From contig NC_088714.1 of NCBI RefSeq assembly GCF_963576615.1, positions 64,922,667 to 64,986,666 of the forward strand: a stretch of 64,000 bases of DNA. The letters run 5' to 3'. A program made the translations under genes and the position numbers. This DNA comes from Watersipora subatra (taxonomy: Eukaryota; Bryozoa; Gymnolaemata; Cheilostomatida; Watersiporidae). Below, one piece after another: positions 47,001 through 59,539 of the stretch; the stretch's first letter is position 1; every line of letters starts with the position of its first letter. The notes below the pieces were generated by a model, which saw only the letters and a program-made list of their open reading frames with translations, made no database searches and was not told where the DNA came from.

Positions 47001-50000
47001 ATTTGTCAACACTACTGCATTTTCTAAGCCTAAACCAAGAGAGGAAACCATATTATGAGCATTTGTCAACACTACTGCATTTTCTAAGCCTAAACCAAGA
47101 GAGGAAACCATATTATGAGCATTTGTTAACACTACTGCATTTTCTAAGCCTAAACCAAGAGAGGAAACCATATTATGAGCATTTGTCAACACTACTGCAT
47201 TTTCTAAGCCTAAACCAAGAGAGGAAACCATATTATGAGCATTTGTCAACACTACTGCATTTTCTAAGCCTAAACCAAGAGAGGAAACCATATTATGAGC
47301 ATTTGTCAACACTACTGCATTTTCTAAGCCTAAACCAAGAGAGGAAACCATATTATGAGCATTTGTCAACACTACTGCATTTTCTAAGCCTAAACCAAGA
47401 GAGGAAACCATATTATGAGCATTTGTCAACACTACTGCATTTTCTAAGCCTAAACCAAGAGAGGAAACCATATTATGAGCATTTGTCAACACTACTGCAT
47501 TTTCTAAGCCTAAACCAAGAGAGGAAACCATATTATGAGCATTTGTCAACACTACTGCATTTTCTAAGCCTAAACCAAGAGAGGAAACCATATTATGAGC
47601 ATTTGTCAACACTACTGCATTTTCTAAGCCTAAACCAAGAGAGGAAACCATATTATGAGCATTTGTCAACACTACTGCATTTTCTAAGCCTAAACCAAGA
47701 GAGGAAACCATATTATGAGCATTTGTCAACACTACTGCATTTTCTAAGCCTAAACCAAGAGAGGAAACCATATTATGAGCATTTGTCAACACTACTGCAT
47801 TTTCTAAGCCTAAACCAAGAGAGGAAACCATATTATGAGCATTTGTCAACACTACTGCATTTTCTAAGCCTAAACCAAGAGAGGAAACCATATTATGAGC
47901 ATTTGTCAACACTACTGCATTTTCTAAGCCTAAACCAAGAGAGGAAACCATATTATGAGCATTTGTCAACACTACTGCATTTTCTAAGCCTAAACCAAGA
48001 GAGGAAACCATATTATGAGCATTTGTCAACACTACTGCATTTTCTAAGCCTAAACCAAGAGAGGAAACCATATTATGAGCATTTGTCAACACTACTGCAT
48101 TTTCTAAGCCTAAACCAAGAGAGGAAACCATATTATGAGCATTTGTCAACACTACTGCATTTTCTAAGCCTAAACCAAGAGAGGAAACCATATTATGAGC
48201 ATTTGTCAACACTACTGCATTTTCTAAGCCTAAACCAAGAGAGGAAACCATATTATGAGCATTTGTCAACACTACTGCATTTTCTAAGCCTAAACCAAGA
48301 GAGGAAACCATATTATGAGCATTTGTCAACACTATCGCAATATTGGAAATGTTATAAAGTAGCAAAGACATTTTCAAGTTTTATAAAAACTTAAAAGTAC
48401 AACTAGTAAAGAAATGATAGCCATTGAAACCACTAAAAAGTTCAAAAATGTTACATTGAAAAGTTAAAAGGATAAGTGTTTACAGCAGCCAATCGTGAAG
48501 CTCTTACATAGCGGAAAGAAATAGAATGAGTGTTACAACTAAACACTCAAAATACCCGGAATATTTATTTCACTAGAAAAGTTTTAATACCTAGACACTT
48601 AATATATCCAGGATAATTGTTTTGGTCTGTTTGTCACCTAAATATCAACTCATCAATGCTTCTATACTTCAAGGCATTTTTCTAAGCCTGTGAATCATCC
48701 AATGCTTGTAATACGGGCATTTACTTATTTATTTATATCTAAGCACCTATAAATCTGTTTCTGCTAAAATTCTATAACTCTAAGTTCTCACTTGGCTCAC
48801 ATAACTCTCTTTTCTCTTCAAATACTTTAATTCTGTCCCAACAAGCCTGTATAAGCTGATCAAGTTTACATAACTCTATTTTCAAGCTTGGAAGTAATCC
48901 AGCTGTTCTTGGACTCCTCTATGCCGTCTGGTCAGCCATTTACATCGCTTCTTGCGCCGTAGCTACAAGGTTACTAAATAAGGTAAGATCTGTACCTTCT
49001 GTTAGGAATGGAACACGTAGAGTAACAGTTTTCAGTCCAACAATTGCATATTCTGCTGGTAATTTGTTCTCATAGAGAGAAGTTGTAGATAACAGCATAA
49101 ATACAATAGACTACAAATTACACACTATACAGTGTATATTATAAAATATAAACTATCGTCTTTAAATTAAAGATTATAGACTATAGACTGTAGGCTGTAG
49201 GCTTCAAACTAAAAACTATAGACAACAGGCTACGAACCCTAAACTAGAACTATAGGCTATCGGGTGTCCCATATATATACTATTGACTGTCAACTGTTGA
49301 CTAGACTTAAATTAAAGACTATAGATATTTAAACTAGGGCTGTAGATAGTTGACTATAAACTCAACTAACACACAAAGTAAACAAACTGGTAGAATAATG
49401 TGATAGATTATAGATGATAGAATATTGACTCTAAACCGTAAATTAAAGGTGGTAAACTATGAACTATGGACTGTAAACTATAGACCATAGACTATGAGCT
49501 GTACAGATCTTAGACAACACACGTTGCTTGGCAGTTTATGGATGACAGATTACATAGGGCGCACTCCAGATTATGGACACTGGATGGCGCATGATCTAGT
49601 TACTTGTTTACAGTAATTACTTCAAGTCAATTTTGTATTTGTTTATTCTTTGAAGATCCCATTGCTGTACAATTTTTTAAAAGAACAAGAGATTGAACCA
49701 TTGCATCTCAAGTAGGTAATGTCTATGACAGAGTGCCAATAGTGCAAAATACAAAAAATTCCATCTTAGCTGTTTATCGCTGAATAGTTTAATTTTATTT
49801 AGTTTTAATATGTTACAAAAATTTGTGCACTCTAAGTTTTTTTATAAATTTTTCTATATACGTGTACACTAAATATTTGTTATACAGTTTCCACAGAGTA
49901 ACTACCTTGCTTTGGTAATTTCCTGGATTTGGTCTGGCGTCACAGCTCTACTAATATGTCCTTCACCTTTGTTGGACTTCATATTTCATGGCAAAAAGTA

Positions 50001-52865
50001 AGTAAACATTGTATCTGCTTAAACCATTTTAAGATTAACTTTCAAGAAACTTTATTAACAAGTTTTGATTCCTTTTATCGGAATTATTATGGTAAGAGTT
50101 TTAGGTTTTTATATAGTCGTAAAATTATATAAAACCCTAAAAATCTTACCATACTAGCAAGTTTTGAGAAAGGTGCTAGTACCTTTTTGATACAAGCACT
50201 TTATTTGGATAAATGGTTGCTCATACATACTATAATACATCTCAATAAAGTCTGTATCGTTTGATTTTTGAGCATTTATCTCTGTTTCATTACAGGTATT
50301 TCTGGCTTACCACTATCGATATGGTATTTGTACACATTCCGACTTCTGTTATCTACATAACACTTTTTCGGGCAACTTTAAATCTTGCCGAGTAAGTATT
50401 ATCTACCTCTGTTAGAAGAGATATAAAGCAGTGACACAATTGGTTGCAATGTAGGTCAGGGTCTTGCCACAATTAGAGAATTGTAGCTTTAAATGGCGTT
50501 ACAGCAGTTGTAGATGAGTCATCGACAATGTGAAATCAGTCAGAGATGCCATTATCAAATTATTTATATAGGTCCCCCACCTACTGGTACAACTTTTTAT
50601 TTAAACGGCACCACAGCAATACCACAATACCACAATACCGCAATATCACAGCAATTTTGCACAGACATAGTTACCAATTATTATAAGTATCAGTCACCAC
50701 ATCATTATGTTTGACATTGAATCTAAGACATTTTAGTGGTACAATTGTAACTCAATAAATAAGCTCAAGGCATGGTCTTGGTGTTCCTCTATACTCTGAT
50801 ACCAGACACCTTAGCTGATCCACTTTATAGTGCATAATGATGATAATCCACCTTTTTGAAAGCTGTGTAGAAAATATAGTCGATGACTTCAACATTTATC
50901 AATGCAGATACACCTAACTATATACTTGTTCTTTAAATATATTACCTTGAGTGTCACGTTCAACTATAGTCAAATGCTTTACTCATAGCATTCATATGCA
51001 ATCAGAACCTGATTGGCTTTTACATGTTTTCTGAGTGATTAGTAAGTGATTGGTAAGCCACATACACAATATTTGCTTATATTTTATTAAATGTTTCAGG
51101 ATAAATGGATATAAAAAAGACAATCTGCACACCTATGGAATGGTAACAGGTCTTGTGAGCGGTGCAATGTCCCTTGGTTCTACAATTGGGCCTGTTATAT
51201 CGGGACTTATTATTGAGAGCATAGGTTTTGGATGGACCACAACTTATCTAGCTTTTACCAACTTTATATTGGTCAGTTGTGTATATGTTTACAGCTATTT
51301 TTGCCAACAGGATATGCATTTGGTGTTTTGATAGAGAAAATCTACAAAACCATCATTTTTTGTTATAGTGCTCCTAAGCTGGGTTTTCAACTCATTCAGA
51401 CTTCTCTACACAGACTGCGTTATGCCTTCAAAGTATCAGCTAGTAATATTTTGTTTAGTAATAGATGTCCCTGACTAGCTTTCAATGAAGCGTTAACTCA
51501 CATTACATCCTGCTGTAACTGTACATAGACACATGCTGTAAGTTTATTTTTATTATCGCCAAGTTAACTCTACAACTAGCACAAAGATTGAAAACTATTA
51601 AAACTTGTAAAACTTAATAATAAAATGCTAAATAGATTGTATTATACAATAATAAGTTTATATTTTTTAAACCAGTCAGCTTGTGATCCATCCTGTTAAT
51701 CTCAATCTTAACACTTCTCAAAGTTTGTGTGTATGTCTGTGTATATGTTTGTATGCGTGTCTAGCTATAGCTATTATTTTAGCTTTGAGCCCAAGCATTA
51801 CGATGCCTCTGTCAAAAAATAGTTTAGGAACTAAATAAGTTCATATAAGTTAGGTTCAGCGTTTATGTTAATTTTATCACAACCAAGCGTTGTTGTCGAG
51901 CTTTTTTGCGCTCATTTTTCTTGGGGTTCAGCCTATTAAACATCCTTTCACAAACTACAGGCCGTGTTAAATAGCTTATCTACCTTTCAGAAAAGACATT
52001 ATTTTGAAGGCTGAATTTAGAGAATAATGGGTTTTAAAACACCTATCTCCATAATCCTAGATTGAACTAAGCATCCCCAACTTCCGTCTTTAAAAAGCTA
52101 GGTTACGTCACATATTTATGGGCAAGACTTGTATCGATTGTGTCATTTGAGACACCGATATTGAATCAATGTAAAAAAGCCTTCAAAAACAAAAAATGAC
52201 TGAAAGTTAATGAACAAATCTTTATTTGAGTACAAAATTAGACTCAGCATGTTTGTTTATCATCAGCAAATAATGAAAACTGTTTGTGGCAGTTATGGTT
52301 TAATACGGACAGTAAAACCTTTTAATACTAAGTGAAGTATCAAGTGAAGCTCTAAAATACTGCTTAGTCTTTGTTCATAGATTTGCTATACCACAAGAGA
52401 GATACTCTTAAAATCTTGTTTTCTGCCTTTCAAGGTAGATTCTAATATTTATTAACTAACAGCTTTTACATTTATTAACTACAGCTTCAATGTAGTTTAT
52501 AGTATTCATTACCAGATTTTACATTAACTCTTTTCTAATATACTAAGTACCACCCAGTGTCATAAACATATCAAAGGTTTTTGTTATTCTGTGTTGAGAT
52601 CTGTTTAAGCTTTTTATTTTATCTTTTCTATTTGCAGGCACTATTTATTGGATGCTACTCTATTTATATGAGAGTCACGGGTCAGCCAACAGAAGTAGTA
52701 GAATCTCAAGGTAATGAAGAAGTCAAGGAAGAAGCTGTATACAATACAGAGAAAGTAGACAATGTGAGAGAGGTTAATGAGAAGATAATAGAGAAATACT
52801 TGAAACCTCAAAACTTGATTAAAGTTTATCTTCAACAACCAGCCTCTGACTCTAGTACTAAATGA
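41016..52865 (+). CDS. SLC18B1: MFS transporter, SLC18B1-like, copy 3 (11 coding exons, complete)
   Basis: Exons: 41016-41291, 42173-42246, 42592-42739, 43196-43264, 44106-44193, 44799-44941, 48887-48982, 49888-49997, 50296-50391, 51100-51271 and 52638-52865. Lengths and phases equal those of copies 1 and 2, with no internal stop and 499 residues. The N-terminus MVESSEDDETELLSAK has the acidic dileucine DETELL. The core glycine motifs and the LYPFYP equivalent (IYPFYP) are kept. Several replacements are unusual for membrane segments: SGR for SGW in exon 3, IASCAV for GSCAV in exon 7, and in exon 9 VHIPTS and LFRATLN where the others read V/FIPTS and PFQAALN. Intron 6 is 3.9 kb because of the 60-bp satellite; intron 5 carries a deletion with a fold-back. 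The product is probably still a transporter, but substrate or folding may differ. Confidence 0.9.
44657..44703. repeat. Perfect 21-bp-arm palindrome at a deletion junction, intron 5 of copy 3
   Basis: GCACATTAGGCTCTACATTCC, a 5-nt centre, then the exact reverse complement. The left arm is ancestral (copies 1 and 2 have close matches at about 7577 and 27971). The right arm replaces about 250 bp present in the other copies, and homology resumes at 'agggactagcaagtgc' (44704). Confidence 0.95.
44704..44762 (+). repeat. Remnant of intron-5 short repeats, copy 3
   Basis: The truncated counterpart of 7740-7915 and 28125-28335 ('gactagcaagtgctaacagg', 'caagtactcacaggtgc'). The upstream part was lost in the deletion that created the adjacent palindrome. 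Confidence 0.55.
45941..48332. repeat. 60-bp satellite, 40 nearly identical copies, intron 6 of copy 3
   Basis: The unit contains TTTTCTAAGCCTAAACCAAG, AGAGGAAACCATATTATGAG and CATTTGTCAACACTACTGCA. Forty consecutive units differ by only two substitutions that I can see (one in the first unit, near 45993; one in the unit at 47101-47160). The period is divisible by three, so one minus frame (823 codons; unit VVLTNAHNMVSSLGLGLE) and one plus frame (803 codons) stay open throughout. The flanks continue with intron sequence homologous to copy 1, which has one unit (8925-9015). Non-coding is the simplest reading, since splicing removes it from the host gene. Confidence 0.95.
49100..49505. repeat. 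Degenerate ACTATAGACT-type repeats in intron 7, copy 3
   Basis: The homologue of 9835-10215 and 29215-29610, in the same order and of similar length. Confidence 0.7.
50088..50153 (+). repeat. Palindrome in intron 8 of copy 3
   Basis: TATGGTAAGA on the left pairs with TCTTACCATA on the right, and TTTTAGG with CCTAAAA. It has shorter arms (~24 bp) than in copies 1 and 2, but paired substitutions keep it complementary. Confidence 0.75.
51705..52330. other. Copy-3-specific DNA in intron 10
   Basis: Intron 10 is 1366 bp in copy 3 against 863 (copy 1) and 1084 (copy 2). The extra block starts near a TGTGTGTATGTCTGTGTATA stretch and ends near 'taatacggacagtaaaacc'. No inverted ends, target duplication or ORF is recognised. 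Confidence 0.4.
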
Positions 52866-53634
52866 TGTAGAGTTGACTTGATGTAGTTGAGTTTGTGATG
52901 TTTTACAAACATAGATCTCTCATTTGTCTCTGAATTCATTCTATTTAATTATCATTGTTTAATTAACAAATATACTTTTATTTTTTGTCCAATCTGTCAA
53001 TCATTCGTTATCTCTAGGCATATTTTTACATTGGAGACTATATCAATGTGTAAATTACTGAGCTGTGCACAGCAACTAATTGTACAGACAATTTACATAT
53101 GCAAAACAATAAAAAGTCAGAAAATAGGCCATTTTTAAATTTCTGAAACCACCATATGCTTTAATTGCGTAAAAATAAATTTTAGCTTTTTTCGTTTAGT
53201 GTTTGTTATGCTATGCTAAAATTTATATAGTCTCAAATTGTTGTACGAATGCTTCATTTTCAATTGTCTGTATTCTTTTATAAAGAACAGTAGTTAAAAG
53301 AAATACAATTATATTAAAGACAGTCAACTGTATAGCAAATAATTTAAATATTTTATTTAACATAAAGCTGTACCACTTTCTGATATTCTATTGGCTGAGC
53401 TTCTTTGACAGCATTCTTTGGTTGTCAGCCATTCCTTTTGGTTCATCAACAGCCAATTTTGCTCAATGTAATTTTATTGTTTGATATGTTGCCGTATTTT
53501 AGAGTTTCAAGTCTGTACAGTAAATAGGACTTCTGTTGGTGGTTGGTTCTTATTACACTGTCAATATAATTTAGCTATCGGGTATAATTTGACCCATTTT
53601 TACTGGTGTGTACAAACCTCGCTAATGAAACTAG
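52866..53634 (+). other. 3' UTR/flank of copy 3
   Basis: Aligns with 12827-13600 of unit 1, including 'gtttgttatgctatgctaaa' near 53203. No gene is seen; an AATAAA-type signal occurs near 53170. Confidence 0.5.
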
Positions 53635-54660
53635 TTTAAGATGATTCCCATCCATCAGATAAGTCATCAAGTGAGTGATTTAAGTTTTAAGCATTAGTAA
53701 ATTAAATTAAATCAATTACTCAAGTTTTATACTACTAAAAGGGGTGGCATATAAAAAGTGACCTTGAACTGAGCATTGGTTTCCAGTCTAATAAGTAACC
53801 AGAGATTCACCTACCACATTAATATGGAGACAAACAAGAGCGAATTTCATCTATTTGGCTTCTCTTACTAATGTCCTTCCAAAAATGATTAATCCATGTA
53901 ATTTCAATCTGTCAAGATATGCATGACTGACTCATGCTTGACATCTACAGTCTCTGCTTAGTGCAAAATTCTGTAGTAAAGAGTCTTCTATACTTGGTGG
54001 TTAGCCTCAGATTTAATCCACCAAGATAGTTAGTTGATTTATGGTGCTTTAGAATGTCATCTGCTAGTTGCACAGAAATTCAGTCTATATCATAGCAAAA
54101 AATGCAGGTTTTAAGGTCTTTTACAGGTTTTACTTTAGCCTGCCACTAACTTTTCATTCTCACCCAAATTTAAATAAGTTTCCATGATACCTCTTACCAT
54201 TAAAATAAACAAGGAAATCATGTTTAATAAGATTTTTATAGTAACTATCGTGTTATTGATGCAATACACATTATTTTTAATCTTTTGTGGCTATGATACC
54301 AAGCAGTAATTATACTTTTACGAGTAAACACTTTTCTTGTCAAATACTAACAAACTAAATCAGTTTCTCTTGGAATTTTTTTAAGAGGACACATATTTAC
54401 TGTTAATAACAAGTGACTTTTAAATCAATAATTAATCATAAGAAGTGATCAATAGCAGGATGACAGTCAGAGCCATTTATTTTTCGGTTAAAATAGCAGT
54501 TGCTTTAAATGTGCCAAATGTTCTGCTATCACAAATTTCTGTATAAGCTTTTAATGAGATGACTAGAAGGTTTCTCAATACATGCATAGAACCAATGACA
54601 TTTAGCTTGCTGGACTGGCACTCTAACCAGCTTGGCTCACCATCAACATTCCAAAACCTC
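53635..54660. repeat. 3' flank duplicate, unit 3, first copy
   Basis: Shares landmarks with 54810-55960: 'catcaagtgagtga', 'agcctgccactaactttt', 'cagtaattatacttttacga' and 'ctgctatcacaaa'. No gene is seen. The two copies are clearly diverged, so the duplication is older than the arrays. Confidence 0.65.
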
Positions 54661-54809
54661 GCAACAATTTTGCCAATATTTTTAGCAAGTTGTGGCTAGA
54701 AAAGTCAAGAGACTTAAAAATAAATAAATAGTCAATAAATAGTGGTTTTAAGGTAAAGCTCATTACATCATGCTGTTCATTATATCATGCTCCCTCCAGA
54801 AGCATTTCA

Positions 54810-55960
54810 GGAGTTAATAAAACTAGTTTAAGATGATTCAGATTCATCAGAGAAGTCAGCAAGTGAGTGACTTAAGTTTTAAGTGTTAGCAAATTAAAGC
54901 TGTCTCGGGAAACTTTATTAAAATGGCTGCATTTCTTTTTCTCCAGCAGTCATTCAAATACTTAAATTCTTGACTTTTAAACCCTATGACCTTTAAAAAA
55001 ACATGGCATACTAGGAAGTGGCCTGGAACTAAATGGTAATTTTCAGTCTATCATGTAATCAGAGATTCTCCAACCTTCTACGTTAATATATAGATATCAA
55101 TGTAAATATATAATTATATAGGCCTTAATTGCCCCTCGTTGTCACATCATATAAATGTTCTCCGAGAGGGTTGAGCAGTCTATTATCAATCTGTTAAGAT
55201 ATGCATGACTGACTTGTGTTTCACAATCACAGCCTCTGTTGAATACAAACTGAAGGATGAGAATTTTTCTACATTTTGTGGCTTCCCTCTGATGTAACCA
55301 CCCAAGACAATTAGATGATTTATTGGGTCTTAGTAACTCATTGACTAGTTGCAAAACAATTTAGTTTCAACTATTTGGAAAGTTGCAGGTGCCATTGCTT
55401 TTAACAGTTTCCATCTTAGCCTGCCACCAACTTTTAATTCTTGCCTAACCTTACAAAGGTTTTCATGGTAAACGGTGTCATGAAGATAAGCTAAAAAAGT
55501 GTGTTCAATAAGATTGTTATATTAATAATCATGTAACTGGTACAATACTTGTCATTTTATTACTTTGTACTTTATAATGCTAAACAGTAATTATACTTTT
55601 ACAAGCGAATACTTTTATTGTCAAATACTACCATACTAAATCAGCTTTATTTAAAAACTATTTAAGATAACTCATACACTTGCCATTAATAAAAGGTGAC
55701 TTGTGAATCAACGTATCATCAAAAATGATAAAGCGCATTGGAAAGCCAAATAATTTTTTAGTTGAAATAGCTGTTACTTTGAATGGGCCAATTTTTCTGC
55801 TATCACAAAGCATGGTATACACAATTAATAAAATGACTAGGAAATTGACCAACATGGGCTAGAACCTGTGATGTCTAGCTTGTTTTAGAAAACTCTTTTA
55901 AGCTGAGGTAATTGGTGACATTACAAGGCCTCAAAATAATTTTGCCATTATTTGTTAGCT
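54810..55960. repeat. 3' flank duplicate, unit 3, second copy
   Basis: Second copy of the segment at 53635-54660, also homologous to 14600-15300 of unit 1. The 65- and 70-residue minus ORFs within it are not kept in the first copy, so they are not called as genes. Confidence 0.65.
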
Positions 55961-57560
55961 GCACCTCTGGCAGAAGAAGTGAACAGACAGATGGAAAACT
56001 GTCCAAAGCTATATAAACCAAATTCATCAACTCAACTTCAGCGATACCATAAAGTTATTTCTTATTCTATGATTTTAATAATTATATGCTATGACAATCT
56101 CTTTTTATACATTGATTAGCTAAATACCTGGCATCGTGCGGGTGTTAAAACTAGTTTTGGCATAGCAAACTTATCTTAAACAACATTCTTCCTTCTTTGC
56201 TAACACTTGTTCAAGATTTAAACAACCTATAAGCAGTGGCAGGTTGTTTAGTTGCCAATGGATAAGTCTCTGTACTCAATGAACTTAAGTAACTTAAGAT
56301 AGTAACTTAAGCTAGTAAAAATCTTTGCTATAATAAGAAGTATGAAGATCTGAAGCCAGCTTTAGGAAAATATATTACACCATGATTTTTCATGCAATCA
56401 TAATCTTAAGCCGTGCTAGCTAAAATGTGATGTGTCAATGATTGGGAATTAAAGATTGTCAGGTATAATAAATATGACCACAATTATTCTATATCATTGC
56501 CAGGTAGACGGTTAGCATAATAGATAGCTAGCTTGTCTGCCACACCATTTTTTCAGAGTTTATTTCTAGTGCAAAACCGGTTTTTGTTCCTAAATTTTAC
56601 TCATTCTAACTGGACATACTGACGGTAAACAAACCAACCAACAAACTAACAAAAACTTAGATTTTTATACATAGATAGGCTTTTTGGAATTGCTTGAGTA
56701 TATATGCTGTTGCCATACCATTACATAGCATCAGACTATCACATTCATACAATATGTGTCAATTACAAGAATTCTTATATCTCACATCAAAACTGCAATC
56801 TGATCATTTAATCATTATCTAATCTCATGACTCTCACTAATCAACCACAGCTCGCTTTGAATTGCTTCTATCATTGAATTCTTGTTGAACACTTTTCAAT
56901 ATTCAATTTTCACTAATATTAGAAAAGATTTAATAGGAAACATGGCTCAATTGTTAATTACCTGCTAATTGCACTGGAAGCTTGGCTCCCGCCAACTTTC
57001 TCCGACTCCCCCGATTCTCTTCTACCATTCCCAATTATCCCCGACTATCCCCAATTATCCCCGACGATCTCCGACTATCCCCGACTTTCTTTCGACTTCC
57101 TTCCGACTCTCCTGACTTTCCAAATTCCATAACTTTCCCAACGTTCCCTGACTCCCCCATTCTTGCTGAAATTTAAAAAAAAAAGAACTCCTGTCATAAA
57201 TTGTATTTTTTCGTAAACTTAGCATATGTGATTGTAGATGATCTTGGTTCATTTCAGGACACTACTGGCTACATGTTCTACACATACAGTACCATAGTTA
57301 TGTGTTTGACTCAGATCTATTGATTGATTGATGTTACATATCACTGAATTCAGAGGCATAACAATGTTTTGCTTCACCATTATAGAAATACATTAATTTA
57401 AACTTAGGTGTATGTCTTTGGTAACATAAGGAATAGACAAGTCTCTGTATTGAGTAGGTAGAGAGCCAAAACAGAGAGCTGCTCACGGAATATAACCCAA
57501 ATTTAACACAAGACATTTGAACTCTGCAGTGACTCCATGTCTAGCCACCTATAGCCTATT
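55961..57560. other. Unit 3/4 intergenic region with a pyrimidine-rich tract
   Basis: No gene is seen. A tract at 56985-57165 is built on short variants of CCCCGACTAT, CCCAATTAT and CTTCCGACT, almost free of purine runs; its 64-residue ORF is Pro/Ser-rich low complexity. A smaller C-rich stretch of similar wording lies at 735-785 in unit 1. Homology to 38050-38100 ('acatatcactgaattcagag') resumes near 57330. Confidence 0.5.
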
Positions 57561-57909
57561 TATAATAAGAGCAGCCTCAAATATGGAATCATTTTACCTT
57601 TGTTCAACTTAGTGATGAAGTAAAACCTTGTATCAATAAACTGCTTGAAGTATTTTCCCTAGCTAACCAAACTTTGATCAGCAGCTAATCATAAGTCACC
57701 AACATATACAAGATCTACAAATTCAAGTAAAAGCTATTGTCAATTCTCCTATAGCTTATTTGATTACTCAGAGTCAATGAGTATAAACACGCCAGATGAG
57801 GTTTCAAATATGGTAATACTATTGATACACCTGCTAATCCTTAGGCTTTCTTTGCTCAAGGTTCTAATAAATATATTTAAATGTTCAAGATACACTCAAT
57901 TGCTATATA
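57561..57909. repeat. 5' flank of duplicated unit 4
   Basis: Corresponds to 39955-40250 of unit 3, more diverged than units 1-3 are from each other ('aactgcttgaagtatt', 'cataagtcaccaa'). No gene is seen. Confidence 0.55.
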
Positions 57910-58086
57910 GAAATAATTCATCTTATTTATTATTGCAAGTGAAGCGAGACGATTTGTTGGTTAGTTCTACTGGATACGTAGATCTTGGATTGATATGTGT
58001 AAGCAGAAGATCGAACTGGTAAGTGTGGGACAAAGCAGGCCTCTAGAGTCAACTAAACTGCTGGTATAATTAGGAATACAAACCAG
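57910..58086 (+). other. Predicted 5' UTR exon of transporter copy 4
   Basis: The exon ends ACAAACCAG with donor GTGAGT at 58087. The matching acceptor TTATTTTAG ends at 62242, 11 bases before the ATG at 62254, so this UTR intron is 4.16 kb, against under 0.65 kb in the others. Retention of the block across a diverged copy supports a real exon. Confidence 0.5.
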
Positions 58087-58886
58087 GTGAGTAGAATGTT
58101 TAATAACTCTTTTCTTTATCAGTACTGATTGAGTTTAGATCATGTCTCATTGTAGCTTTTTTTGTTTTCATTGCCATTAGTGCTTGTCCTTTTGTATGTA
58201 AATACCTGATAATTATGCTGAAAATCAAATTATTCGACTTTAAAAATTTGTTAGCTTCAAGCTTCAGCTTTGTTTAGTGAAAAGAATAGATTTGCCCTCT
58301 GAATGTTCAGGTTCTGTTAGAAACAAACTAGAAAGTTATTTAGACAGACCTTTGCCATTTGATTTTCAGTTTTAATAAACCTCTCTAAACTACGACTCAC
58401 GGACATCAAATTATTTTCTAGCAATAAGTAATCATAAAGAGGCATAAAATTAGAACAAGCAAATACACTGTCAGTCTAGCAGCTAACAAAATATTCATGT
58501 TCAGTTTTATTGGTATTTAGTGACATGCAGTGCAAGGTTAGGAGTTTCAAGTTTCAGGCCTATTTGTTAAAGAGAACAGGTTCAAATTTCAAATTGTTGT
58601 GTTCCTATATAAACAAACTAGAGTTTTACAATAAACAGAATGTCGCTATTTCTTTTTCTATTTTACTAAACCTGTCAGTACTACAAAATGTCAATTAACT
58701 TTGAAAAAGCTATAAGAAATATGTGCTGACAGAAATAAAACAAACTGCAGGTATATTATCACTGCATAATCTAACCAAATGTTCATGTTCAGTTTTGCCA
58801 ACTTTAACGACATGAAGTTTAGTGTTAACATTTTAGCAGTATAGCTAACATAAAGGATCTGGACAACAAATGTCTGCGAGCTTGTG

Positions 58887-59105
58887 AGCGTATGTATGTA
58901 TGTGTGTGTGCGTGTGTGTGTGTGCATGCGTGTGTGTGTGTGTGTGCGTTTGTGCCTGCGCGCATGCGTGCAAATGTGTGCGTGCGTGTGTGTGCATGCA
59001 TGCGTGCGTGCGTGCGTGTGTGTGTGTGCGTGTGTGAGCCTGGGTATGTGTGCGTGTGCATGCATGCGTATATGTGCACCTGTGCGCATATGTGCGCATT
59101 TGTAG
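58887..59105. repeat. TG-rich microsatellite (~220 bp)
   Basis: Alternating TG with frequent TGCG, TGCATGCG and TATG variants; nearly all bases alternate purine and pyrimidine. Several overlapping Cys/Val (plus) and His/Thr (minus) ORFs result and are not genes. Confidence 0.95.
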
Positions 59106-59539
59106 TACCAATAGTTTAGGTAACGCCAATTTCTAGCAACAAATAATTATAAAAAATTGTGAAAGTAAAAGTACAGGTACACTGTCAGTCTATAAGCTAA
59201 AAAAATATTTATGTTCAGCTTTACTGATTTTTAGTGACACGCAATTTCATGTTAAGAGTTTCAAGTTTTAGGCTTATTTTACAAGCTCTTCGAGTTTTAA
59301 AATATACAGACTCTAGAAGTTTCTCACTATTCATTCTACAAAACCTGTCCAAACCACTGTGGTCAAGTCAACAAAAGTTATACGCAGCACCGAGCTGCAA
59401 TCCTGGCACACCAACTTTCCCTTCACCACCAACCTTCATCACCATGGTATTACACACCACAGCAGAATACCTTCAGCAATCTCATAGCAGTCCTTACTGC
59501 CTTCCCATTTGTGCATGTACATACTAACATTTATATACA

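Noticed and set aside
45906-48377. 823-codon minus-strand ORF of 20-residue repeats as a repetitive protein gene
   Set aside because: The repeat period (60) is divisible by 3, so any frame open in one unit is open in all; a plus-strand frame of 803 codons is open for the same reason. It sits inside an intron of the transporter and the paralogue has only one unit with a short frame.
58691-59129. His/Thr- and Cys/Val-rich ORFs on both strands
   Set aside because: Direct translation of the TG/CA microsatellite.
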